Source: Kribbella catacumbae DSM 19601
GTDB taxonomy: Bacteria; Actinomycetota; Actinomycetes; Propionibacteriales; Kribbellaceae
Reading direction: 5' to 3'
Length of the DNA stretch: 38,802 nucleotides
Assembly (NCBI RefSeq): GCF_000372465.1
Contig: NZ_AQUZ01000059.1
Coordinates: forward strand, 1 to 38,802
Within the stretch, counting starts at the first letter, position 1, and the number at the start of each line of letters is the position of its first letter. A program made the translations under genes and the position numbers. The notes below the pieces were generated by a model, which saw only the letters and a program-made list of their open reading frames with translations, was not told the origin of the DNA and searched no databases. Below, piece by piece: positions 25,613-33,278 of this stretch.

Positions 25613-26226
25613 CAGCGAACCGCAAACCCGGGACAACTAGAATCGGCACCGTGACCGACCGCCGCGCTCAGCTCCTGCAGGCCACCATCGCCGTCATCGC
25701 CCGTCGTGGCGTCCGCGGAATGCGAGTCCAGGAGGTGGCTGCCGACGCGGGCGTGTCGGTGACTCTGCTGTACCACTACTTCGGCAGTCGCGAGGGTCTG
25801 CTCGAGGCGGCGCTGGTCGCGGTCAGCGATCAGGCCGGGCGCTATGCCGCCCGAGCCGCGGAGGGCGCCACGTCCGCGCGGGCCGAGCTGGTCGCGAGGC
25901 TGGTGGGCGAGCTAGTCGGCACCGAGGAGATCCAGATCAACTCGGCGGCCTGGGGCGAACTGCGCTGGGCCTCGGTGTTCGACGAGCGGCTGCGGCCCGC
26001 GGTCCACAAGCTCACCGCGGAGTGGGTCGACGAGATCGCCGAGCTGGTCGAACGCGTGCGCGCCGAGGAAGGCGGCACCGGCACGGTCGATGCCAGCGCC
26101 GTGGCCGAGCGGCTGGTCGCGCTCGTCGAGGGTCTGTCCGGCCGCTGGCTCACCGGCGCGGTGCCGCCCGAGCATCTGCAGGAGCTGCTGGCCGACGCGA
26201 TCAAGATCGAGCTGCCGCTGCCCTGA
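25609..26226 (+). CDS. TetR-family transcriptional regulator closing the agmatine operon
   Basis: A 205-residue protein. The ATG at 25609 overlaps the permease stop (ATGA); a GTG near 25651 is an alternative start. The DNA-binding domain spans about residues 17-65 with VQEVAADAGVSVTLLYHYFG as the helix-turn-helix; the remainder is the helical ligand-binding part. As the last gene of the aguA-potA-potD-permease operon it is the natural autoregulator and the best candidate to bind TTGACT-N8-AGTCAA at 20395 and 6496. The ligand would then be agmatine, N-carbamoylputrescine or putrescine. That assignment is inference from position; the other TetR at 12499 is the rival. Confidence 0.9.
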   Translation: MTANRKPGTTRIGTVTDRRAQLLQATIAVIARRGVRGMRVQEVAADAGVSVTLLYHYFGSREGLLEAALVAVSDQAGRYAARAAEGATSARAELVARLVGELVGTEEIQINSAAWGELRWASVFDERLRPAVHKLTAEWVDEIAELVERVRAEEGGTGTVDASAVAERLVALVEGLSGRWLTGAVPPEHLQELLADAIKIELPLP

Positions 26227-26373
26227 CGGGCTCGAGCGCAGCCGGCCGGAAATGGTGCCATGGGCAATCTTCTCCGGTACTGCCGGCCTGCCCTGAAACG
26301 GGCCAAGGGCAACATTTCGGAACACTGCGGCGGAGCTCTTGACACCACCTCGGGGCGAGCGCACAGTGGCCGC

Positions 26374-26398
26374 AAAACTTGGACGCCAGCCAAGTTTT
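26374..26398. promoter_or_regulatory. Perfect inverted repeat upstream of secreted deiminase 4
   Basis: AAAACTTGG and CCAAGTTTT are perfect nine-base arms around a seven-base loop (ACGCCAG), followed by one more T. It lies about 150 bases after the TetR stop and 37 bases before the deiminase ATG. It could be a bidirectional terminator of the A-stem-T type ending the aguA-pot operon, or an operator for the next gene. The rest of the 208-base gap (26227-26434) shows nothing else I can name. Confidence 0.5.
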
Positions 26399-26434
26399 TG
26401 CCGTTCGCGGCCATCGATCTGAGAGGAATTGAGG

Positions 26435-27964
26435 ATGACCCAAGTGGAGAGTGGAGCCCCGCCGGCCGTCAGTACCGGCGGGCTTTCGCGCCGGCAGTTC
26501 GTGGTCCGGACGAGTCTCGCGGCCGCCGGACTCGCGGTGGCGGGCGGTGGCCTGCGGGCAATCAGTACCCGCGGTCCGGCGTACGCCGCCCTGCCGTACA
26601 AGGTCCCAGGCGAGGAGGCCCTGGTCCGGCGGACCTGGATGGCGTGGCCGTCCAGTACGTCGATCTGGGGCAACCTGCTCGGTGGGATCCAGACCGACAT
26701 CGCCAAACTGGCCAACGAGATCGTCAAGTACAACCCGGTGGTGTTGTGCGCCGACGGCTCGTCCAACGCCACTGTCGCCCGCAGCCGGGTCGGCGCCGCG
26801 GTCACGGTGATCGGTTCGATCCCGGTCAACGACTGCTGGATCCGCGACACCGGCCCGATCTTCCGGCTCGACGGCGCGGGTGGGATGGACGCGTTCGGCC
26901 TGAACTTCAACGGCTGGGGCAACGAGCAGACGCACGCCAAGGACAGCCTCGTCGCGCAGAACATCGCGACCTACGACGGCATCGCGATGACCAAGGCCAC
27001 CGTGACCGGCGAGGGTGGCGGCGTGATCTACGACGGCGACGGCACCCTGATGGCCAACAAGAGCTCCTGGCTCGACTCGGCCCGCAACCCCGGCAAGACG
27101 CTGGCCCAGATCGAGGCGGAGCTGCTCGCGCAGTACGGCGCCGGCAAGATGATCTGGGGCGAGGGCGTCTCGAACCAGGACATCACCGACGACCACATCG
27201 ACAGCACCGTCATGTTCGTCCGGCCGGGCGTCGTGATCGTGCAACTCGCCAGCCCGTCCCGCCCGACGAGCGTCTGGTCCCGGGACGCGATCGCCACCAG
27301 AAACCTGTTGCTGACGGCAAAGGACGCCAAGGGCCGCAGCTTCCAGGTGATCACGATCTACGGACCGTCGACGCTGCCGCGGATCCCCAGTTCACAGTGG
27401 TCGACGTTCTTCGACGGCTATCTCAACTGTGCAGTGACCAACTCGGCGATCATCACGGCACAGTTCGGCGACGCCACGGCTGACGCGGCGGCCAAGGCGG
27501 CGCTCGAGTCGGCCTTCGGCAGGCCGGTCGTGCAGCTCAATCTGGATCGTCTGATGGGCGACGGTGGGGGCGGCGCGCACTGCGTCACCATGAACGAGCC
27601 GGTGCCGACTACCGGCGGCCCGACTCCTACTCTCACCCCGACGCCGACGCCAACTCCCACTGGGCCGACCATCACGGCAGACCAGACCACGGTACGCCGC
27701 GGAGCCCAGATCAAGGCCATCGTGACGAACGGTCCCGGCAACCCCCGGGACTGGGTCGGCCTGTACCTGGCAAGCGCCAGCAACTCAGCCGGCGGTATCG
27801 ACGAGAGGTACTTGAACGGCCAGTACTCCCCGCCCTCCACAGGACTCACGTCAGCCACGATCACCTTCACCGCCCCTGGCGCCACGGGCGCGTACAACTT
27901 CCGCTTCTTCGCCAACGACGGCTACACCCGCCTGGCCGCCTCCCAGACCTTCACCGTCACCTGA
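26435..27964 (+). CDS. Secreted agmatine deiminase-family protein with C-terminal beta domain (paralogue 4)
   Basis: A 509-residue protein; the ATG at 26435 is preferred over a TTG two codons earlier. The Tat signal contains SRRQFVVRTSLAAAGLAVAG and ends near residue 52 (AYA-A), with no lipobox, so the protein is released. The deiminase domain (about 55-390) has NDCWIRDTGPIF, GEGGGVIYDGDG, DDHIDS and catalytic Cys383 in GGGGAHCVTMNEP. A Pro/Thr linker (PTPTLTPTPTPTPTG, 396-410) leads to a C-terminal beta-sandwich-like domain (411-509) with NPRDWVGLYLA, seen in secreted actinobacterial proteins and possibly binding a surface or polymer. The substrate may be agmatine or arginyl groups of peptides outside the cell. 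Confidence 0.88.
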   Translation: MTQVESGAPPAVSTGGLSRRQFVVRTSLAAAGLAVAGGGLRAISTRGPAYAALPYKVPGEEALVRRTWMAWPSSTSIWGNLLGGIQTDIAKLANEIVKYNPVVLCADGSSNATVARSRVGAAVTVIGSIPVNDCWIRDTGPIFRLDGAGGMDAFGLNFNGWGNEQTHAKDSLVAQNIATYDGIAMTKATVTGEGGGVIYDGDGTLMANKSSWLDSARNPGKTLAQIEAELLAQYGAGKMIWGEGVSNQDITDDHIDSTVMFVRPGVVIVQLASPSRPTSVWSRDAIATRNLLLTAKDAKGRSFQVITIYGPSTLPRIPSSQWSTFFDGYLNCAVTNSAIITAQFGDATADAAAKAALESAFGRPVVQLNLDRLMGDGGGGAHCVTMNEPVPTTGGPTPTLTPTPTPTPTGPTITADQTTVRRGAQIKAIVTNGPGNPRDWVGLYLASASNSAGGIDERYLNGQYSPPSTGLTSATITFTAPGATGAYNFRFFANDGYTRLAASQTFTVT

Positions 27965-28097
27965 CCCCACGCCGTCAACCAGGCCAGCCACAGGCCAGCG
28001 AAACCTGCGCAAAACTGTTCCCATAGCCCCTTGAATGCGCACTTGTGGAGCTATACCGTCTCGAGGGCTATGCCGACGAACTGCTGGAGGAGATCTC

Positions 28098-29138
28098 GTG
28101 TCGTACTCACGTCGGGACCTGTTGCGTACCAGTGCCGGGGTCGCAACGGTCGCGGCCGGGGCAGGGCTGCTGTCAGCCGAGCCGGCCGTCGCGACGACTG
28201 AACAGTTCCCCAAGTCCTCGGGATCGGTCCGGGTGATGACCTGGAACATCTACAAGGGCGGACACGGCATCGGCGAGGGCAATCTGCCCCACTTGCTCGA
28301 TCAACTGGTCCGCCTGCGGCCCGACATCTACCTAGCGGTCGAGACGTACGGCTCAGGTGAGGCGATCCGGCGAGCGTTGTCGCGCGGCGCGGGCCACGGA
28401 TCGTACAGCGCTGTGCAGATCACCGACCGGCCGCCAGGCCGCGACAACCTGTGGATCTTCACGCACCTGCCGATCGTCCACGTGTATCCCAAGCCGACGG
28501 GCGGGCAGACCATCACCGACTTCAACCTCGGAGGCATCCGGGTCCGGCTGGCGGCCGGCGAGCAACTGAACGCGTTCGTCACCTGGATCAACTACACCGA
28601 CCCATGGGTCGGCTACCTGATGGACGAGAACGCGGCCGGGATCCGGGCCGGCCTCGAGCCACGCCACCGCGTCGACGAGGTGATCAAGGCCGATCAACGC
28701 CAGACCGTCCAGCTACAGGAGATCGTCGACCAGCACCTGCCGGCCATGCTGGCGGGAAACACCGACCCCGTGGTGATCGGCGGCGACCTCAACACCGTGC
28801 CCGCCGACGACTGGAGTACGGCGTGGGCCGGCTCGGCCAACCACTTCGGCATCAGCTACCCGTTCACCGGCACGAAGGTCCTCACCGACGCGGGGTTCAC
28901 CGACACGTTCCGCCAGGCGCATCCCGACGCGGCTGCCGAGGAGGGCCGGACCTGGTCGCCGCTACCGACCGAACGCCTGATCACGCCCCAGCGGATCGAC
29001 ATGATCTTCACCAAAGGTCCACTCCGGGTCGAGCGAGCCGCGATCGTCGACCAGCGCCTGCGGCACCACGGTCCGGGCACCTTCTACTCCGACCACGCCG
29101 CCGTGACCACGGACCTCCGCGTCGAACCTCAGCCCTGA
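28098..29138 (+). CDS. Secreted endonuclease/exonuclease/phosphatase-fold protein
   Basis: A 346-residue protein. The GTG at 28098 follows GGAGGAG (28086-28092) and is the best start. SRRDLLRTSAGVATVAAGAG is a Tat signal with a cleavage region near PAVAT. The mature part carries motifs of the metal-dependent EEP fold: VMTWNIYKGG, IYLAVETYGS (metal-binding Glu), VVIGGDLNTVP, and the terminal SDHAAV catalytic pair. Members cleave phosphodiester or phosphomonoester bonds in DNA, RNA, phospholipids or inositol phosphates. Export suggests an extracellular nuclease or phosphatase. It stands alone; a 133-base gap precedes it. No functional tie to the polyamine genes is visible. Confidence 0.88.
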   Translation: MSYSRRDLLRTSAGVATVAAGAGLLSAEPAVATTEQFPKSSGSVRVMTWNIYKGGHGIGEGNLPHLLDQLVRLRPDIYLAVETYGSGEAIRRALSRGAGHGSYSAVQITDRPPGRDNLWIFTHLPIVHVYPKPTGGQTITDFNLGGIRVRLAAGEQLNAFVTWINYTDPWVGYLMDENAAGIRAGLEPRHRVDEVIKADQRQTVQLQEIVDQHLPAMLAGNTDPVVIGGDLNTVPADDWSTAWAGSANHFGISYPFTGTKVLTDAGFTDTFRQAHPDAAAEEGRTWSPLPTERLITPQRIDMIFTKGPLRVERAAIVDQRLRHHGPGTFYSDHAAVTTDLRVEPQP

Positions 29139-29189
29139 TCCGAGGGCCGATTGATCACTTGTCTGTTGAGGACATCGTGGCGCTCGATC

Positions 29190-29362
29190 CCGCCGCTGAG
29201 GTTGATGTTCGACCCACGCGACATCGCGGAGATCCGGATCTTCCACCGTTACGGTTCCTGTGCCGGGCGATCTGCCCGGAGCCGGCAGACCGGACAGTCA
29301 GCCTCAAAGACATCACCGCCGCCCGCGACAATGGCCGGCGCCAGCTGCGCGGAAGTCAGCCA
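29190..29362 (+). pseudogene. Frameshifted C-terminal remnant of a Mu-type transposase
   Basis: Plus-strand reading gives LRLMFDPRDIAEIRIFHRY to about 29252, and in another frame RFLCRAICPEPADRTVSLKD followed by ITAARDNGRRQLR to about 29362. Together this is the C-terminal beta-barrel and tail of Mu/IS481-like transposases (pattern YDPRDxAEIRVF...FLCRA..PE). The catalytic core is missing. It is a scar of a mobile element at the edge between the deiminase region and the hydantoinase-type operon. No terminal inverted repeat or target duplication could be found. Confidence 0.7.
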
Positions 29363-30585
29363 CTCGCGTTTTGTGGACCGAGGTGATTCCCGCGGAGGCG
29401 GCCGGACTTGATGACAAGGCGGAGGTTTTCGCGGAACTTCTCCAGGTCCGCCAGGTCGCCGTCGAGTACGACGAGGTCCGCGACGTGGCCCGGGGCGATC
29501 CGGCCGACGTCGGCCAGGCCGAGTAGGTCCGCTGCCGATGACGTTGCCGCCAGCAACGCTTCCTGTGGGCTGAGGCCGGCGCGGACCAGCCACGCCAGCT
29601 CAGCCGGGCTCGAACCGTGAGCGAACACTCCGGAGTCGGTGCCCATCGCTATCCGTACGCCGGCTTGGTGGGCGCGGGCGACCGCGTCGAGGTGGGTGGC
29701 CGCGATCGACCTCGCCTTCCTTTCGATCTCCGGGGTGACGTTCATGCCCGCGTCGATGGCTTCTACAAGGGAGGCCGGGGCCATCAGCGTGGGCACCAGC
29801 CAGGCATCATGCTCGAGGAACAGTTCGATGCACTCCTCGTCCAGGAAGACTCCGTGCTCGATCGAGCGCACACCGGCCCGCAGGGCCTGCCGGATCCCCG
29901 AGGCGCCGTGCGCGTGAGCCATCACCGGCAGGCCGGCCGCGGCCGCCTCCTCCACGCACACCGCGAGTTCGGCGTACGAGAACTGCGGATGCCGTGGGTC
30001 GTCGCGAGTGGACATCACGCCGCCCGAGGCGCACACCTTGATCACGTCGGCGCCGGCCCGGATCAGCTCACGGACCCGCTTGCGCATCGCATCCACGCCG
30101 TCGACCACGCAGTCCGGCCGACCAGGGTGCGGTACCAGGAGCCGCTGCAGGTCCCCGTGCACGTTCCAGCCGTCGACGTGGCCGCCGGTCTGGCTCAGGA
30201 CGCTCACCGCGATCTGCATCCGTGGGCCGTCGACGATCCCGCTCTCGACGGCGGTCTTCACCCCGAGATCCGCACCACCGGCGTCCCGCACGGTGGTGAC
30301 GCCGCTGTCGAGCAGCCGGCCGAGGTTGACCGACGCCTCGAAGAACTCCATCGAGAACGGCCGCGCCTGCACCCGGGCCAGGTCCATGCCGTCGAACACC
30401 GTGTGCACGTGGCAGTCGATGAGCCCCGGAGCCACCAGTGCACCGTCGATGGCGACGACCTCGTCGCCGGCCAGACCTGGACCAATTTCGACGATCCGGT
30501 CCCCCTCGATCGCGATATCGGCGACGTACGGCGGTGCGCCGGTCCCGTCGAAGACCCGGCCACCGCGCAGTACGAGCCGGCTCAT
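29356..30585 (-). CDS. Metal-dependent amidohydrolase
   Basis: A 409-residue amidohydrolase-superfamily enzyme (imidazolonepropionase/Xaa-Pro and arginine-type dipeptidase branch). The metal-site series is complete: HVH in IDCHVHTVFDG, the bridging Lys in ADVIKVCASGG, His in VMAHAHG, His in SIEHGVF, and Asp in MGTDSG. It hydrolyses a C-N bond in a cyclic amide or dipeptide-like substrate. The ATG overlaps the DUF917 stop (ATGA). It is the last gene of a transporter-hydantoinase-DUF917 operon, so opening or deacylation of a hydantoin-like ring product is a sensible inference. The final residues run slightly into the transposase scar. Confidence 0.88.
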   Translation of the reverse strand: MSRLVLRGGRVFDGTGAPPYVADIAIEGDRIVEIGPGLAGDEVVAIDGALVAPGLIDCHVHTVFDGMDLARVQARPFSMEFFEASVNLGRLLDSGVTTVRDAGGADLGVKTAVESGIVDGPRMQIAVSVLSQTGGHVDGWNVHGDLQRLLVPHPGRPDCVVDGVDAMRKRVRELIRAGADVIKVCASGGVMSTRDDPRHPQFSYAELAVCVEEAAAAGLPVMAHAHGASGIRQALRAGVRSIEHGVFLDEECIELFLEHDAWLVPTLMAPASLVEAIDAGMNVTPEIERKARSIAATHLDAVARAHQAGVRIAMGTDSGVFAHGSSPAELAWLVRAGLSPQEALLAATSSAADLLGLADVGRIAPGHVADLVVLDGDLADLEKFRENLRLVIKSGRLRGNHLGPQNASG

Positions 30586-31661
30586 CTGGCGAACTCCTCG
30601 ACCGGGCGATAGTCCATCTCGTAACCGAATCGGCGGGGCCCGGCCAGTTCGATCCCGGCCGCGGTGCGCCAGTGCGGATCGGCCGGCAACCCGATCACTG
30701 CGACGCGGTAGCCGTACCGGATCTCCTCTGCCGGGATCGGCTCACCGGTGTCGAGCTCCATCGCCATGATCAGGTCGGGGCTGGTGGCCACCACGACACC
30801 GTCGCGCTCGGCGGCGAGGTTCTCGTTCTGGAAGTGGACAGTCATCGTGCGATCGCGATCACCCTCGAGTCCGCTCAGGTGTGCCCGGCCGATCGTCCAC
30901 CCGCGCTCGTTGCGGCGCTCCACCTCCTCCACCTTGCCGGTGAACAGCAGGACGCCACCCTGCTTGGCGATCACCGCGTCGACCGGTGAGGTATGTGCGG
31001 CTCTGGCTTCCCGGATTGATCGGCCGAGATCCTGCGCCAGCGTGAGCGCACCACGCACCAGTCGCTGCTTGGCCTCCGCGCCGGTCATAGGGTAGAGCGC
31101 CATCGCCGCGTTCGCCCCGCTGGCCAGCACCGCGGCCCTGGCGAACGCCTCGCCCCACGAGTTGCTCGCCGACTCTAGGAACATCGTGTTGCCGTGCTCG
31201 TCGACCATCACGAAGGGGGTCGCCGACCCGCCGTACAGCGTCGGAGTCACCATCTCCAGGTGCGGGAACGCCCGGCCCATGCCGTCGGCGTCGACGACCG
31301 GCAGACCACGGGCGGCCGCGGTGGCGAACGGCGTGACGGCGTTCAGGCCACCGGCCTCGGCGGGGCAGACGAAGTCGTACTTCGTACCGGTGAACCGCTC
31401 CAGCTCCCCCAGCACCCGCTCGTACTCCGCGGCGCGGGGCAGCTTCTCGATCAGTACGCCGGGCGCGCCGATGCCCGCGATGAAAACCAGGTTCGCCGTG
31501 TCCGGGACCTCGTCTACGTCGGCCAGTTGTACCGGCCCGAACCGCCGGATGGCGTCCCGGGCCAGCAGCATCCCTACATACGGGTCGCCACCGCCACCGG
31601 ATCCGAGGACGGTGGAGCCGAGGGTGATGTCGTTCAGCGCTTCCTCGTCGACGATGCGCAT
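30582..31661 (-). CDS. DUF917 family protein (thiohydantoin desulfurase-like)
   Basis: A 359-residue DUF917 protein of normal length. The N-terminal signature GSTVLGSGGGGDPYVGMLLA is characteristic, followed by CPAEAGGLNAVTPFATAAA and the acidic MDYRPVEEF end. The family typically stands next to hydantoinase/oxoprolinase-like genes, and a bacillar homologue has been named S-methyl-thiohydantoin desulfurase. Here it starts two bases after the HyuA-like stop and overlaps the amidohydrolase. It probably works with the HyuA-like protein on a ring compound imported by the operon's transporter. Cytoplasmic, no signal peptide. Confidence 0.87.
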   Translation of the reverse strand: MRIVDEEALNDITLGSTVLGSGGGGDPYVGMLLARDAIRRFGPVQLADVDEVPDTANLVFIAGIGAPGVLIEKLPRAAEYERVLGELERFTGTKYDFVCPAEAGGLNAVTPFATAAARGLPVVDADGMGRAFPHLEMVTPTLYGGSATPFVMVDEHGNTMFLESASNSWGEAFARAAVLASGANAAMALYPMTGAEAKQRLVRGALTLAQDLGRSIREARAAHTSPVDAVIAKQGGVLLFTGKVEEVERRNERGWTIGRAHLSGLEGDRDRTMTVHFQNENLAAERDGVVVATSPDLIMAMELDTGEPIPAEEIRYGYRVAVIGLPADPHWRTAAGIELAGPRRFGYEMDYRPVEEFAR

Positions 31662-31663
31662 GG

Positions 31664-33217
31664 TCAGTTCCCTTCCGGGGTCGTGGTGGCGAAAGGCCCG
31701 GCGGCCTTCACCCGGACATGAACGGCCGAGCCGCCACCGAGGTGGGTCAGGGGTACGTCGTCGGCGTCGACGATGCGCACCTGGTCGGGGTCCGCGCCGG
31801 CTTCGACGGCTCGCGCGATCGCCTCCGCTCGCGCTTCGGCGAGAACGCCCGCCCGGGTGGTCTCCAGCAGGTTGTACACCCGGTCGACCTCGCCGCCCGC
31901 TTCGGCGAACGCGGCGCCCACGGCGTTCGCTACACCGGCGTGTTCGGGAATCACCAGACCGGTCAGCCCCGGGGCGACGGCCAGCAGCGGAGCACCGCCG
32001 CCGACCACGATCACTGGGGTGTCGCTGGCCTGCAGTTTGGCCTTCTCGACCGCCTGCGACACCCGATCCGCGGCCACCTCCAGCGCCCGCCGTACCGTCG
32101 CCGGGTCGAGGCCGGCCACCAGGCCCGGGTCACCCATCGGTGTCGCGCCCGCCGCGACAGCGACATCGCTGAACGTCAGCGTGCTGCCGCCGAAGACGCG
32201 GGCCTCGGTCGTGATGCGATAGCCGACGCTTTCCGGGCCGACCGTGCCGCCGTCCTCGGACACCACGGTGCCGCCACCGAGCGCCATGGACAGTACGTCG
32301 GGGATCCGGAAGTTGCTCCGTACCCCGGCCAGGCTCATCGCCACCGTGGACTCGCGCGGGAACCCGTGCTGCAGAAGTCCCACGTCACAGGTGGTCCCGC
32401 CGACGTCGACGACGACGGCGTTCTCGATCCCGGTGAGCAGCGCCGCACCACGCATCGAGTTGGTCGGACCGGAAGCGATGGTGAAGATCGGGAACTGGCG
32501 CGCTCGCTCCAGCGTCATCACCGTGCCGTCGTTCTGCGACAGCAGGATCGGCGCCCGGATCCCGGCCTGGGCGACCACCTGCTCGAGACCGTCGATGACC
32601 CGGGCAGCCAGCCCGAGCAGGGACGCGTTCAGGATGGTCGCGTTCTCGCGTTCCAGCAGGCCGACCCGCCCGACCCGGGAGGACCGGGTGACGGTGATGC
32701 CGGGCAGTTCGTCCAGCAGCAACCGCTCGGCGGCCAGCTCCGGCTCGGGGTTCACGGTCGAGAAGACCGAGCTGAGCGCGACGTGCCGTACGCCGGACTC
32801 GGCGATCTGCTTGGCGATCGCGCGCAGGCCGACCTCGTCGAACTCGCCCAGCGGCGCGCCGTCGAACTGGGCACCACCCGCGCAGACATGGAACCGGTCC
32901 CCGACCACGGACTTCAGGTGGCCGGGCCAGTCGAGCATCGGCAGCAGGCTCTGCGGCGGCGTAGCCAGCCGGACGACCGCGACCTGCTCCAGGCCGCGGG
33001 CCTGCGCGATCGCGTTGATGAAGTGCGTGGTGCCGATGAAGACCGACGACACGTCGTCGACGTCGACCTCGCGCAGTACATCGGTCAGGGCGCCGAGGAT
33101 GCCGATCGTGACATCCTCGGTGGTGGGCGTCTTGGTGGCGGCGACGACCGCACGGCCGTCGAGGACGACGGCGTCGGTGTTGGTTCCACCGACATCGATA
33201 CCGATCCGGACAGGCAT
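31664..33217 (-). CDS. Hydantoinase/oxoprolinase family protein (HyuA-like)
   Basis: A 517-residue protein of the sugar kinase-like actin fold. The ATG at 33217 follows AAGGAG. The N-terminal phosphate loop IGIDVGGTNTDAVVLDG (about 5-21) is the hydantoinase_N motif; the central VVDVGGTTCDVGLL (about 272-285) is the second ATP-binding segment of hydantoinase_A; the C-terminal part has VIVVGGGAPLLAVAPGL. Family members hydrolyse hydantoin or 5-oxoproline rings at the cost of ATP, usually with a HyuB partner; no HyuB is seen here and a DUF917 protein follows instead. A second, similar gene begins at 38570. Confidence 0.88.
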   Translation of the reverse strand: MPVRIGIDVGGTNTDAVVLDGRAVVAATKTPTTEDVTIGILGALTDVLREVDVDDVSSVFIGTTHFINAIAQARGLEQVAVVRLATPPQSLLPMLDWPGHLKSVVGDRFHVCAGGAQFDGAPLGEFDEVGLRAIAKQIAESGVRHVALSSVFSTVNPEPELAAERLLLDELPGITVTRSSRVGRVGLLERENATILNASLLGLAARVIDGLEQVVAQAGIRAPILLSQNDGTVMTLERARQFPIFTIASGPTNSMRGAALLTGIENAVVVDVGGTTCDVGLLQHGFPRESTVAMSLAGVRSNFRIPDVLSMALGGGTVVSEDGGTVGPESVGYRITTEARVFGGSTLTFSDVAVAAGATPMGDPGLVAGLDPATVRRALEVAADRVSQAVEKAKLQASDTPVIVVGGGAPLLAVAPGLTGLVIPEHAGVANAVGAAFAEAGGEVDRVYNLLETTRAGVLAEARAEAIARAVEAGADPDQVRIVDADDVPLTHLGGGSAVHVRVKAAGPFATTTPEGN

Positions 33218-33278
33218 GGTGATTTCACTCCTTCTGCGGGCCGCGCGGCGGCCGGTCAGGGGTCGGGTGGTGACGGCG

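Noticed and set aside
23930..25636. A 568-codon open frame antisense to the fused permease
   Set aside because: Composition is Arg, Asp, Gly and Gln repeats typical of the reverse complement of a GC-rich membrane gene; the sense frame has clear domains.
27600..27665. Short CCGAC/ACTCC-type tandem repeats
   Set aside because: They are simply the coding sequence of the Pro/Thr linker in secreted deiminase 4, not a CRISPR or DNA repeat element.
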